From assembly GCA_006384855.1 (NCBI GenBank), contig VCJN01003147.1, positions 1-64,000 of the forward strand: a stretch of 64,000 bases of DNA, written 5' to 3'. Shown here one piece after another: positions 1 to 13,700 of the stretch. The stretch's first letter is position 1; every line of letters starts with the position of its first letter. The translations under genes were made by a program, and so were the position numbers. The DNA comes from Tetraselmis striata. Its lineage: Eukaryota; Chlorophyta; Chlorodendrophyceae; Chlorodendrales; Chlorodendraceae. A model generated the notes under the pieces. It was not told where the DNA came from. It did not search any database and saw only the letters and a program-made list of their open reading frames with translations.

Positions 1-495
1 CAGGCAGATCGTTCTTGTGAGGGTCGCGGAGGCTGCAGGGGTTGGTTAGCACTCGCGGGGGTGGGCAGCGGGTTCCAGTCCCCCGGTGCCGGTGCCGGCG
101 TCACATTTCCCGACGAGTCCGACCCTGCCGAGCATACCAATGCCAACTGTTGTCGGCATGTGCCCGTGCGCTAGCAACGCCGCACCATGCCCTCCACGCA
201 TTCGGGTGGCAGTCTTACTGGGTTGTGGCACGGGACTGGCCGGACGGCAGACAGCGATGGGCCGGTGGGGCGGCAGGGCAGGGTGTGATCTCAGGAGTGG
301 TCGCTGGTAGACGGGAACACTTTCGTCTACCGAAGCGAACACTTTAAGGGCCTATGGCGTGTATGTCCACTTATCTGAACGCTGCGGCGGCACCCGCGTG
401 CGGTACTCGTACACTCTTGCACCGGGGCAGCGCCGTCGCCTGGCCACCGACCCATACCTCTCCCCTTCTCTCCTCCGCCGGGCCCTCTCCTGCAG
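1..495 (+). other. Probable intron of the paladin-like gene
   Basis: No exon could be supported here. The next exon begins after the acceptor ending at 495, and its first residues fall in the middle of a phosphatase-like repeat, so the upstream exons of that repeat should lie beyond the left edge. Open frames in this stretch exist on both strands, but none resembles the paladin family. Confidence 0.5.
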
Positions 496-3400
496 GAGCG
501 CGACTGCGATGAGCTGGTCCGGCGCTGCTGGAACCCCGCGCCCGGCGCGGCGGTGGTGTTCAACTGCCAGATGGGCCGCGGCCGCACCACCACCGGTGCG
601 CGGGGGACGGCCCCCCATCCTCCCGGCCCTTAATTTGAGTGATGAGCGCGCACGTGCCCGAGAGAGAGGGAGGGGGACGGGGGCGGAGCAGGGAAGAGGA
701 CACTGTTGCAGGGTTTATTTTCGGAGCTCTCAGCGCACAAGTCGGCTTGGAGATTTTGGCGCTCCCCACCGTGTCTTGTGTCGGCGCAGTCCTCCCCGCC
801 CCCATACATATGGTCGGCAGAGGGGCAGGGCGTGGCGGCACAGGGGACAACTACGGGGTTGCCGCGTGCTTGCGGGCGGGGGCGGACTGGGTGCGGGCGG
901 TGGGCTGTACACCCGGTGCAGCAAGCCGGCCCGCTGATGCCTGCGGTGCCGCTCTGTGCTGTCCTGCACCTCTCGCTGCAGGCATGATCATTGGGTCGGT
1001 GCTGCTGCTGGAGCGGCTCAAGCGGTCGGCGGACGGGCAGGAGCACCTGCCGCAGTGGTTCCTCTCGCCCGCCAACTGCCAGCAGATGCTGCTGCCCAGC
1101 TCACCGGAGGAGGAGGTCAAGGCGGGTGAGGCAACCCCCATCCAGGGGCAGGGGCAGGGGCCGGGAGGCCGCCTGGAAAGGCCCTAGCTAGACCCTGCTC
1201 TCCATGTCATTGCTAGGGTCTCTAGTTTTAGGGCCTTTGGGGTTTTCCTCAGTGCTTACAGCCTGCTGAAAATATAAATCCTGAACCTAGAAACTCCAAC
1301 ACCCTAACACCAAAATGCAAATCCTAAAATACAAACCCTACACAGTCAGTGCCATCACACACGTCACTGGGTTTCTAGGTTTTAGGGGTTATTAGGGTTC
1401 CAGCCATACGCTTGATACCCTCATCGCCAACCATGCGATAAACCAACCAATCTAAAGTGAACCGCTCCCTGCCCCCCCCCCCCCCCCCCCCCCCCTCTTC
1501 CGCACTCGGTCTGCCCGCCGCTTCCCTGCTTGCTGCGCCCCTCCCCCCTGCTGACGCTCCCCCGCCGGCGACTGCGCAGGCATGTACGACGCGGTGCGCA
1601 GCCTGCTGCGCGTGCTGGAGGACGGCAGCGCCGCCAAGCTGCGCCTGGACACCGTCATCGACGCGTGCTCCTCGATGCAGAACCTGCGCGAGGCGATCGG
1701 GGTGTACCGCGGCCGCATGCTCCGTGAGAAGGTCCTCCTCCCCCCCCCCCCCCCCGCTGCCCGCATCCAGAGCCCCCGCAGAGCAGAAGGACTGGTACTT
1801 GGAGGCTCTGAGATCCTGTGATTGACCCATTCCTACCCAGGGTTTGCAGATTACGGTATCAGGTCATTGATATAAAAGTAATCAATGCCCGTTGCTGATA
1901 TGGCTTCGAATCGCCAAGTTGGGATTGCCGTGCAGCCACTGAGGATTAGAACTGTACTGCTGGCCTCGAGACTGCCGACGTGGCCCTTGGACAGGTCGCT
2001 TAGATACGCAAAACGGGTTTTAGGGTTTCAGGATCTCAGGGTTTTAGTGGTTTTAGTTGTAGCTTTTCGTTGTACAAAACCTCAAACTACTGTTAGGTTG
2101 CAAAACCTAAAACCCTAAAGGTTTAAAACCTAATACGCTGTATAGTCAAGGGAGGAGGACATTTTCGGTGCAACTTGGTGCCGCATTTCTGGTGCCGCAA
2201 GCCCACAAATCCCGCATGTATAACCTCGTTATCGTGCCGTGGAGGCAAGCGGAGGTGCGCCGGGGGGGGGGGGGCGGGGGGGGGAGGCCGGGGGGGGGGG
2301 GCGAGGGGGGTGTCTGAGTGCGTGCTGCTCGGCCTCCGCCGGTGCGTAGACGGAGGCAAAGCGCGACCACCTGCTCAACGTGCTGCTGGAGTACCTGGAG
2401 CGCTACTACGTGCTGATCGCGTTCACCGAGTACGTCAGCGGCAAGCAGTTTGCGCCCAAGACGCCACGGCACAAGGCGCGCCCCGATGAGAGCGCCCCCT
2501 GCCCTCTTGTGGGACCTTCCGTGTTGGGCGCCCCCCTGAGGGGCAGTGCCGCTGGTGCGCGCAGACCTTCCTGGCGTGGTACCAGGAGCGGCCGGAGCTG
2601 CAGAGCATCCTGGACCGCATGCTGCGGCGCAACCCGTTTGCTGCGCTGGGGGTGAAGCAGCTGCACTCGGACTCGCTGCGCAAGACGACGTCCGGGCTGC
2701 AGTCGGCGCTCAAGGCGGAGCTCGTAGCGGGCGAGGGGGAGGAGACGACAAAGGCGCGCCCGACCCACCCTCGACCAAGCCGACCACTGCCCGGATACGC
2801 TCATTGCCGCACATTTCAATTGGGCTCTTGGGTCCGACCAATGATAAACTGGTATTCACCATCTGCCCGGATAGTCGGTGCTGCGCTCATGATGTATTCA
2901 GATAGACTTCCAGATAAGGATCGGTTTCCCTTCTTCGTGAGTATGTCAAAAACCTGCAGACATAGCCGACCCTCAGGCCTGGTAACAGCATCCGCCTCCC
3001 GGGCCCGAGACCTGCAGCAGCCTCACAACTCGGGCCGGTTTTTCCGCGTCTCTTTGGCCCGGCTTTGCCTTGCACCGAGTCCGCCCCGCCCCTCCCTTGC
3101 CGCCTGCCTCATGGCCAATACCACAGATGACAATGCACATTGCGGGTCGGAGCGGCAGCGTGCTGGGGGCTCACACCATCCTCAAGCTGGACCACTGGAC
3201 CGGCATGCATGACAACCGGGTGCGGCAACCACTGCCCCCCCCCCCCCCCATCCACCTTCCCAATCCCCCACTAATCCACTTTTCCCGGCCGCTGGCCCTC
3301 TCCCGTCAACAAAGTTGCGTAAGCCCTCATGTTGAGAATGCCAAGGCGGCTGCTACTTGCCACCTTCTGATAGGCAAACTGTTGGCGCAATATCTTGCCA

Positions 3401-4703
3401 TGACGTGTCATGTCGCGTCCTGCCGTATCATGTGATGGCATGCCATGTTGTATCCTGTCGTGCCATGGCATGGCATGCCATGCTGTGTCATGCGGAGATC
3501 ATGCTATATTGTCATGCCATGTCATGTCATGCCGCGTCCTGCAGCGTCATGTCATGACATTACATAGCATGACATGCCATGTCCTATCCTGCCGTACCAT
3601 GCCATGTCACGCCATGACAATGATGCGGCATGGCATGACATGACATGATAGAACATGGCATCACACCACATGATATCACATCACATGGTATGACGGACCG
3701 TGTGATGCAGAGATCATGCCATGGACGAGATTACGTCGTCCTGGTATGTCATGTCATATCACGTCACGTGATGTTTGACTGATGTCAAACCTCGCAACTC
3801 ATGGACTTGATTGCCTGCTGCACGAACCGCCGCCCCGCAGATCCCGCAAGTGGTGGAGGGCGCGCCCAACTTCCGCGGCGTCTCCGGAGCAGGCGTGTAC
3901 GCCGTGGCGCTGCCCACCCGAGACGGCATCCGCGGCGTGCTTGAGAACATCGGCGCCGCGCCGACCTCCGCCAACCCGTGCACCGCCGTGTGGCACAACA
4001 TGAGGGTGGGCCGAGCGAGCATTCACCCCCCTCCCCACTGCCCCCGCCGACCCCACCGATTCGTGAGCTGTCTGCTTCTGAACTGCCAGATCCACGCGCA
4101 GTTTCAAACACCGGCTGTTTGTTTCGGCAGAATTCCAACTGTCGCGATCCCGGGCCTGTATCACTACGGTAGATGTTAGTTTCTACCTTGATAAGTGGGT
4201 CTGTTGCGATCCGCGCGCAATCACGGCTTATCAGAGTTTATGCCAGCTCGTGCTTCAAAATGCGGGTGTCTCTGGCATCCATGGTCAATGCATGCCTGCA
4301 CACATACCTAGCCATGTGTGATTCTTCTTAGTGTAAAAAACTATAAGTATACATATTCTACATGTACACACACGTAAACATAAACGGGTGCCGGCGCAAC
4401 TATAATAAGAAGCTTTGTCAGTATAAGCCTCAAATTAGGCATTCATGCAACCGGTAAGAACACTCGCTGAAGTTTCGTCGAGATTTGACCTCTGTCAGGC
4501 ATGGCAAGTTATTATTCGCAGTGCTCTTAGAACCGCATCGGCATTCGTACATATGCCTGTACATATAAGTGCATATGCGCATACCCATACATTTACATAT
4601 GTGTATGTGAATATATGTATGTATGTGTATGTATTTGCATACACATATACATATACATACACATGTACACATACATATACATATACACATACATATACAC
4701 ATC

Positions 4704-4734
<31 letters not shown>

Positions 4735-7700
4735 CACATGTACACATACATATACATATACATATACATATAAAAATACGAATACATTTCGTGTGAGCAT
4801 CAACATCAAGAACTTATACTGATCGTGTGTGTGTGTGTGTGTACATACCTCTGTGTGCGTGTCTATGTTCTGCCGCCCAGTTGCCATTATTATTGCAGTG
4901 ATATGTCTCCTTCCTACCTGGCTGCAAGTGCTTGCCATATGCTCCACGGTGTGTGTGTGTGTGTGTGTGGGGGGGGGGGGGGGTAGCAGATTTTTACGCA
5001 TCCGGTCAATATAAGTTTAAGGAAGAGCAGCAAGGTCACGGCGTCCTGAACCCCCTCCCCTCCCTTTGTATTCCTTTCCCTTCAGGAGGAGCCGCTGGTG
5101 TACATCAACGGGCGGCCCTACGTGCTGCGCGAGAGCGCGCGGCCGTTCAAGAACATGCAGGAATACACCGGCATCGACGCGCAGCGCCTTGAGCTGATGG
5201 AGATGCGGCTCAAGGTGCGCCCGCTGCCGCCGCGGTACAGTGCCTCCATCCAAGCTAGGCACAAAAGCGTATCTACATAAGCCGCCTATGCTAGCCGGTG
5301 AAGCACCGCGTCCTCTCTACTAGTATGAAAGTGATCGACACGCCTCATGTGGCCTGCGCTAGGCGCACATATAGTCGCCATGTGAGCGCGAGGTTCCCTC
5401 GTTCAGGTTAGGGCTTGGAACCTAGGGCTCCGGAATGAGGGCCAGGTTCTTAAGGGGCGGAGCGGTCCAACTCCGCAACGCGGTCATCTCTGCCGGCAAA
5501 TTCACAATCACGGGGGCCACTGCCACGCGTCTACATGCGCTCCCCCCCCCCCCCCTTCTCTTCCACTGGTTGCGGATCATTGACTCCCCTTTGAGCTCAC
5601 ATCCTCCCCCCCCCCCCCTTCCCCCCCCCTTCCCCCCCCCTGCGGGGTGCTTTGCCTGCCCACCGCGCTACGGCGCGCAGGAGGATGTCCTGACAGAGGC
5701 CCGGCGACACCAAAACTCCATGCTGCTGTCCCACGAAGCCATGGAGGAGAGCGGCAGCTCCGTCGCGGTGAGAGCTCGGCCGCCGCCCCCGGGGGGCATC
5801 GGCACCAAGGCTGAGGCCGCTGGCCGGGGGTACTGACCTGACTACTGCGTGTGTGGACGTGTGGGCGTGGGGCAGCTGGTGCACCAGTGGGAGGAGATCA
5901 CGGAGGAGTCGGTCAAGGTGCCGTCGGAGATCTACCAGGACCTGTGCAAGGAGGGCTTCCGGGTGCACTACTGGCGGGTGCCCGTCACGGACGGCACCAC
6001 GCCGGAGGTCAACCCCCCCCCCCCCCCCCCCTTCCTCCTCCCCCTTGTGTTGTGTTTCCTCTGCACACACCGATACACTTTTTGGCCACGGGCTCCCCGC
6101 AGAATTACTCGATCTTTACCATGTCTCGGCGCCTTTGTTTCTGTCTGTTACGATGTAGTCCAAAGCGCCGTGCCCGAATAACAGACTCTGACAGCAAATG
6201 CCATCGTCCTTAGTTAAGGCTGAAGTTTCAAACTCTGTAAGAGTAACAAAGCAAACAAACAATAACATTATAACAATCATAGTATGACAATAATATAACA
6301 ATAACATAACATTAACAAGGATAATAGGCCAAATTAAACCCAACGCAGCTCCATCCCAGAGTGCCCCTTGTCTTATGGGCATCCACGGGTCACTCCTGAC
6401 CAGAGTAATTCAATAATGTTATCGCCAAAATAAGCGGGTCGACACTTGGTCGCATTGTGCCCGGCCTTATAGATGCATCACACTATTACGCCGCAGCGGC
6501 AGTCCGCAGGCGCTGACTGCTACCGTGCGCCATGCCGATGCGGCGGCCGCAGGAGACGGAGCTGGACACCTTTGCCGCCAACCTCTCAGCGGCGGGGAGC
6601 CGCTGCCCGATGGTGTTCAACTGCCAGCTGGGGCTGGGGCGCTCCACCTTCGGTAATGCGCCTCCTTGCTTCCTGCCCGGACCCTCCTGCAGTCCCCGGG
6701 CCGGGACCATGTAGCTAATACGAACAGGCACCCACGACCTCGAGTCGCCTCTTCCGCTTAACTCGCAACGCTTGGGAAAATAGTGCCGGAGCTCCGCCAG
6801 GTGGCTGGGGTCGGAAAGGATGCAAGAGTCGGGCAGTCGGGACGTAGTCCGTGCGCGGAAACATCATGCCGCCCGCCGCCTGCCGAACCCCCCCCCCCCC
6901 CCCCCCCACACCCACCTTCCTCAATGCCCGCCGGGTCATGATGATGCCGGTTGCACGATCGTCTGAAGCTCTCGCCATCCGTGTTGCTCGCCCTTTCAGG
7001 CGTCGTGGCGGGCTGCCTGCTCAAGATGGAGGCGCTCGGCCTGCACCTGGGCCAGATCCTGGGCGACGACGCGCTGGCCACCGGGTCACCCACGGCTCAG
7101 GTGCGCCTCAGCCGCCCTTATTAGTGACTCCCCTCTGAGTGCCCAACGCCCTTGCTGGGATGCCAGTTTTGGTGTGTTGGCATGTTGGACCCGTGCCAAG
7201 CTGCCATAACTAGTGATCCGGCAAGGACTCTTTATGCCTACGTCTAAGCCAGGGCACGCCTATACCCCCCCCCCCCTCCCCTGCAGACCCTCGACGAGGA
7301 GTTCAACAATAGCTTGCCCGACAAGGTTTGCCACGGGCCAGCCATGCCTGCGCTCCCCATGACAGCCTTATGGTCCTTGAGTGAGCTGAGCCGGGCTCAT
7401 TGCACGCCGCAGGACGAGGTGATGGACGAGCTGCCGCCAGAGGCGGGGCCGTCGGAGCTGGAGACCACAGGCCGCACGCGCGAGGACGACGCCATGCTTA
7501 ACGGGGACTACGTGCTCATCCGCCGGCTGGTGCGCACGCTGGTGCAGGGCGAGGACGCGAAGGAGCTGTCGGACCGCATCATCGGCACCTGCTCCAAGCC
7601 CATCAACATGCGCACCCAAATCATGAAGTGCCCCCCCCCCCCCCCCCCCCCCAACCCCCTCTGAATGTATGCCCGTATAGGTGAACCCGAAAAACCCCGC

Positions 7701-10700
7701 TAAAAGCCCGGCTGCAAACGCATCTACAAGAGCCCTTATAATTGGCCTCAAGTTGGGATTGCATGCGACATATAGGAGCACTCGCTGTAGTTCCGCTATA
7801 GTTTCCTATACATTTGACCCCTGGCAGGCAGGGCAGGTTCTATTGCCGCAGTGCTATTATTGTCGCGTTGGCATATCTGCGCCATCCCGTTATTGTATCT
7901 CAGCCTAAGCCCTTTGGATTCCTGCCTTGCAGGGTAATTTCATATCTTGTATATGTATCAAATCTAGCTATATAACATTATCGCATCACAAGGTATAGTC
8001 ATATTCACATTATATTATTGCCGCATCATGTTATTACCATCATGTCGGTATGAACTCCTGCTGTACGAATGATACGCATCCTCGTAGTGCAGTTCCCATA
8101 GTCGCCAGGCCTTGCAAACGGCCCTGAAACCCTAGACATTCCCTAATAAGTGTGCCGGCCCGCTCTTGCCCGCGCAAAGGTACCTGAAGCGCCACCACGT
8201 GCGGCAGTACCAGCGCCACGACGACTTGCGCGGCGGCAACGACTACGGCTACAAGCGCGCCACCGCGTACCTGGACCGCTACTGGCTCATCATCGCCTTC
8301 TCGTCCTACATCCTGCAGAGGATGGCCGCCAAGGGGGTGCGACTGCCCGCTGCCCTGCTGCCGACGGGTGCTGACCGTGTTAGGGCCATACTAGGGTTTG
8401 GAGTCTATAAGGTCCATGTGGCTCTTCATTCCGGCAAGGATTCAGCGTGAGTTAGGGACAAGCCTCCAAAGCCCTAGCTGCGCCCCCCTGCCCTGGCCCT
8501 GGCCCTGGCCCTGATAGTGAGACCCTAACCAACTAAGGCCCTGCGGCAATTTGGGCGTACCGTACAAGCACGAACGGCCCGCCGCTAAATAACTGCGGAT
8601 ACCCAAACCGCGGATAACCAAAACCAAACCAACCCAAAATACCAATGATGTACCAAAACCAACCGCGAATACCAAAAAACATAAAATCAAACCGCAGATA
8701 CATAGCAATTTTGACCCACCTCCTTTCCCGCAAAGAGGAACAACCATTTCACAGCGAATAAAAAAGTCAGAATACAGCACAAATCTTCCGATGCGAGGGT
8801 GCAAAACCATTCATTCTCTGTTGGCCCTGCGGACAGTATTTCATCAAGCGGTGGGCACATTGTCTCCGTTTTAAATGGGCCGATTGCGCTAGCCAAAGTC
8901 CCACATCACTCGATCCATCGTGAGGGCATCGTCAAACCATATTAATACGTTGTGTACACACACTCACACCCACACTCAAACCCGCAGTCATACGCATGCA
9001 TGGTGTGTTCCGATGCCGTGCATGTTCCGCTTGAGAAGCGGGCGGCGTACAGCCGGCTCCCCATCTGATCCCGGGATGCCATGCGCGCGCGTGCCAGGTG
9101 CCGACCGCTCCGCTGTCCCCCGCTCCCGCGGCGGGGGTGTCCCCGCGGCCCACGGTGGCGATGAAGCCGGTGGACCTGAGCCTCACGTTTGAGGACTGGT
9201 ACAAGTCGCAGCCGGAGCTGAAGGAGATGCGGCACGTGCTGAGCGTGAACCCGGCCGCCGCGCTGGAGCTCGTCCTCCCGCGCCCCCAGCCGCCCCAGTC
9301 CGCCCTGAAGGTTATGCGACTGCCCTTCCCCCCCTCCCCCCCCCCCCCCCCCTCCTCTCCTGCTACCTGTCCACTATTGAGTAATATATGTCTATTGATA
9401 TATTTAGATTAATTCTGTTTATCAATGTATATTACAGACATTATAGATATATTACATACCAGATAGATATATGGTATACACTATATATCTACTATATATA
9501 GTATATACTTGATATATTATATACTATATACATATCGATTTATTGATGTATAGTATATAGTATATATTGCGCGTGGAAGTGCGCCGGTGTGATGATTGTT
9601 ATTAAGCAATGTGAGTATGACACGTTTGGGTACCACCAGCCCAAGTAGACTACCGCCGCCCCTCATCACATGCATCAAAGGGGGCGGATCAGCCTCCAGA
9701 TCAACCATGCACGCTTCCTTGCTGCTGCATGCCGGCCGATGCGCTGTTGCGCCGCCGTTATACTATCGACCGTCCGCAGGGTGCTTCCCCACTCAACGGC
9801 GCCAGTTGCAATGCGTGCAATCCTACCACTACCCAGCGGCTCCACCTCATGCTGCAATTCCTCCCTGACAGTCCGCTCTGCGACCGGGTGTACCCACCCC
9901 TAATTCTGTGCGCATGCGATCGGAAGCGGATCCCATAACACTGAATCGGATTCGTGCCGAGACGTGACCGGCAGTGCCACCCGTGTCCCCCTCTATTGTT
10001 TTCACCCCCGATGTCCCTTCTGCTACGGCGCGCTCGTGGCGGCGCCGATTCCAATGCCTGTGTTGCGCTCTGACACCGGCGGTCGTGGGGCGACGTAGAC
10101 GGTGGTGGGCGACGCGTCGCACGTGCCGCTGGAGGAGCAGCGCATGGTGCTGGACTACCGCGCCGGCGCCACGCTGCACCTGAACACCATCCTCAAGTCG
10201 TACTCCAACCCGGGCTCCAGGAAGCGCATCGGCCAGGTACCAGCTGCCCGCTTTGCCACCATGCGCCCCTTGTACATTTGGACAACTCGGTACAACTCAA
10301 CGCTCTTTAAATCAAGCCGGGTTCCGCGCGCCAAGCCGAGGAAATGGTCGTTGGCCTGCCCAAGTGAGCGCGCTTACAAACACAAAATGCAGCAGCTTTG
10401 TTAGTAATAGCAGTGCTCCCCTACCTGGTTGTAAAGAGAGCGCATCAACTGGCACAGGGGCCCGGCCGCCACCGCGCGCTGCGCGCTGACCGTCGCCATG
10501 TCGTGTGCGTGACCGCAGGTGCAGGGCCTGCCGGTAATGACGATAGGCACGCCCAGCGTGGACGGGCTGCAGGGGCTGCTGGACGAGCTGGGCTGCGCTC
10601 CGGGCGGCAACACGCTTGCCGTCATCACCGACATCACAGAGGAGCTGCGGGTGTACATCAAGGTGACTCGCCCACCTCCCCGCTGCCCCTCCTGCTGCCC

Positions 10701-13700
10701 TTTGTTGACCTCCGCCGCCTGGGCCTTGCTTGCGGCACAGCGAAGTCACAGCGCAGTTGACGGATTGAACGGCTTACATTTTAACCCCAGTGACTCAGTA
10801 CAGAGGCAACCCGGCATTATATATATATATACATATATATGTACATATACATATATTTGTTTGTGTATGTATGTATGTGTATATGTATGTTTGTTTATAT
10901 TCATGTATGTTTATATCCATGTATCTATGTTCATATGTATGTATGTATGTACGTATATTTAACTTTCGTGGTTTGCACTTGCCTCGCCAGGGGAAGCCCT
11001 ATGTGCGGCGCGAGCTGGAGATGCCGGTCGCAGCACTGCACCACGCGGGCATCAGCTACAGCAAGCTGCAGGAGATGGAGGTCGCGCTCGTGCAGGATGT
11101 GGTGCACGAGGTGAGGCTGAATTCCATCTCGTCAAGCACCACTACAATAATACTAGCGCGCAGGTAGCAAAAAAACAAACGACAATGCTTGACTGTGTTT
11201 TGTCACCTTCGTAGCGTTATTTTGATTTTATTCTACGGTATTCTGCTATTATTATAAGATTCTCTGCTCTTCTTATTCTTGCTGAAGTTCCATCATGATA
11301 AGACTGTTTAGACGCGGTCGCAAGGATTGCGCGTTTCATGCATACACTTTATTACTCCACGGTGTCTGTAATCCTTGCCAAACAAGCTATGTAATCCTCA
11401 CCAGTGTGGTCGCTATATATTCGATCTGTACGTGCGTAGTTATATTGTATGAATAAAGTTAAGCGGCTTCGGTCTAAGGATTGCTGTGTCATCCTCACCA
11501 GTATAATCGCTACATATTCCATGTGTACGTGTGTAGTTTTATACCCCGCATAAATTATGATTACCTGACGCGTAAAAGTATTACGCGCAATCGTTGCCAC
11601 TATTATGAATATAATTATCTTATCATGATTATTGTTATGCATGCATACATGATTTGATTTACATACGTATGTCGGTGGGTTGGACTCTGACACCCCCCTC
11701 CCCCTTCCGTGTCGCGGCTTGGCCAATGCGCAGGCGGAGTTGTGGGGCGGTCGCCTCCTGCTTCACAAAGAGCTGGAGAAGTCCAAGCTCGCGCGCTCCT
11801 CGAAGACCAACATGAACCGGCTGAGGTCGCAGGCGGGGCGCGGCTCGCTGTCGGAGGATCCCAGCACGGAGATCGTGGCCAAACCCTCCCCCGCTGCGTG
11901 GAAGCCCGCCGGCACCCCCGCGCTATCCGGAGGGTGCGATCCTCCCCACTCCGACGTCTCGATCCTGCCTCGGGCCGAGCGCCTCGCTCGGAATTCTGTA
12001 TATTCGAGAAAGATGTGTACTACTGACCATACGAGTATGTGATGTATTCCCTGTAGCAGTACTGAATTGTAACGGCTCGTCACTCTTTTATGAATTTTAG
12101 TGAATTTACTTACACGCTCAGCTATGTACTGATTCCGCGACGCTGGTGATTTTCGACCGGGCCCCCGCAGCGCCGTCGGGCCAGCGCAGGAGGAGGACGA
12201 GGTGACGCGGGTTTTCGACAAGGACCCGGGCGAGGCGGTCGTGGCGATGTGGGAGAGCGGCATAGACACCGAGAAAAACACCCCCGACCACGGCATCGCG
12301 ACCACCAAGCAGGTGTTCATCCACCTGCGCAAGATGGGCTACCGGGTGGAGTACAAGCGCATCCCGCTGTCGCGCGATCGGACGCCGATCGCTAGTGATA
12401 TCGACCACATGCAGCTGCAGCTCAAGTGCAAAAACCCGGGTATGGCCTCGGCCCCAGTTGCCGATCTTTCCCCACAGTATTATTAGTCGTATATCTCATT
12501 TTACAAGATATATCGCAAGTAACCCGCTTATTGCCTCGGATTAGCTATAGTGTTTGCTCTTTTTCTAAGTCCCCGACATACTACGGCCCGCTATCCTGGA
12601 TGTTAGAATATCACTCTACGTACCGTCGTATGCGATTATTAAGTTGCGCTTTGATAGAGCATTCAAAGAAATGGAATACAGTGGGTGCGTTTGATAGTAA
12701 TAGCAAAAGTGTTGCGGGGTCAATAATGTTGATGTGATCCTCCATGACATCACGAGAACAAAATTTCATGCAAATAGATGATACCGCTATGCTGCACAAC
12801 AAAACGCCCCTTTACATCCCAGCCAATGCACTAAAAAGAATCCGGCCTATGATGACCCCTCGCTTTGGCGTTGCGAGACTGCTGTCGTGATTACTGACGT
12901 CGCGCCGCCGCCGCCACCTCCGCCACCGCAGGTGGGCGAGTGGTGCATCTTATAATGTCGAGATCCAAGACAGGCTCCAGCTGCCGATACGTCACCGGCC
13001 TGCTGGCCACCGCGCTGTCCGCCACGGACCTCGACGTCCCCGACTCCGGCGACATGGGCCCGCTCGGCTCGTCGCCGAAGCGCTTCAAGTCGTCGCAGGG
13101 GCTAATACCTGCCCAAGGGGAGCACCGCAACATCCTTAACCTCCTCCGCGTGCTGGAGTTTGGCCCGGACGCTAAGCAGGTAGAGTCTGCGACGCCCAAC
13201 GTTCTTTGGATATTGCTCTGTAGTTTCACAACAATCCCTTTATTTGGCTCGCGGGTGGCAGCACAATGAATCATTTTGCACAGTCGAGTCGAGGATTCCG
13301 TGCTTGCTCGTCGGTTTTCCGATATATGTTTCCAGATACTTAGCTTTTACCTGTTTGCAGAGGGGGCAATGCCAAATTTTATATGGAGCGAGCCCAAATA
13401 ACGCGCGGTTACGGTAAATAACTGATGATTACATGTGTTTGATTAGTTTTCGGTCCACTTCAGGTCGCAGCGCAATGTCGTGGCGCCGGCCCAAGTCGGC
13501 CCGGTGTCGGCCAGCACCGACTGCCCGTACTTTCTACGGTACTCATATATATATATATCATCGTCGAAACATGTGGACTGAAGCGCGCGATGGCTGTCGC
13601 GGCAGGCTGTGGACGCGGCGATCGGCCGGTGCGCCGACATTGGCGACCTCCGCACGGACATCGCCGAATGCTGGATGGCTGCGAATAACCCCGAGACGAC

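Noticed and set aside
4593-4822. Tyr/Met/Thr-rich frames in the ACATAT tract
   Set aside because: They are translations of a microsatellite.
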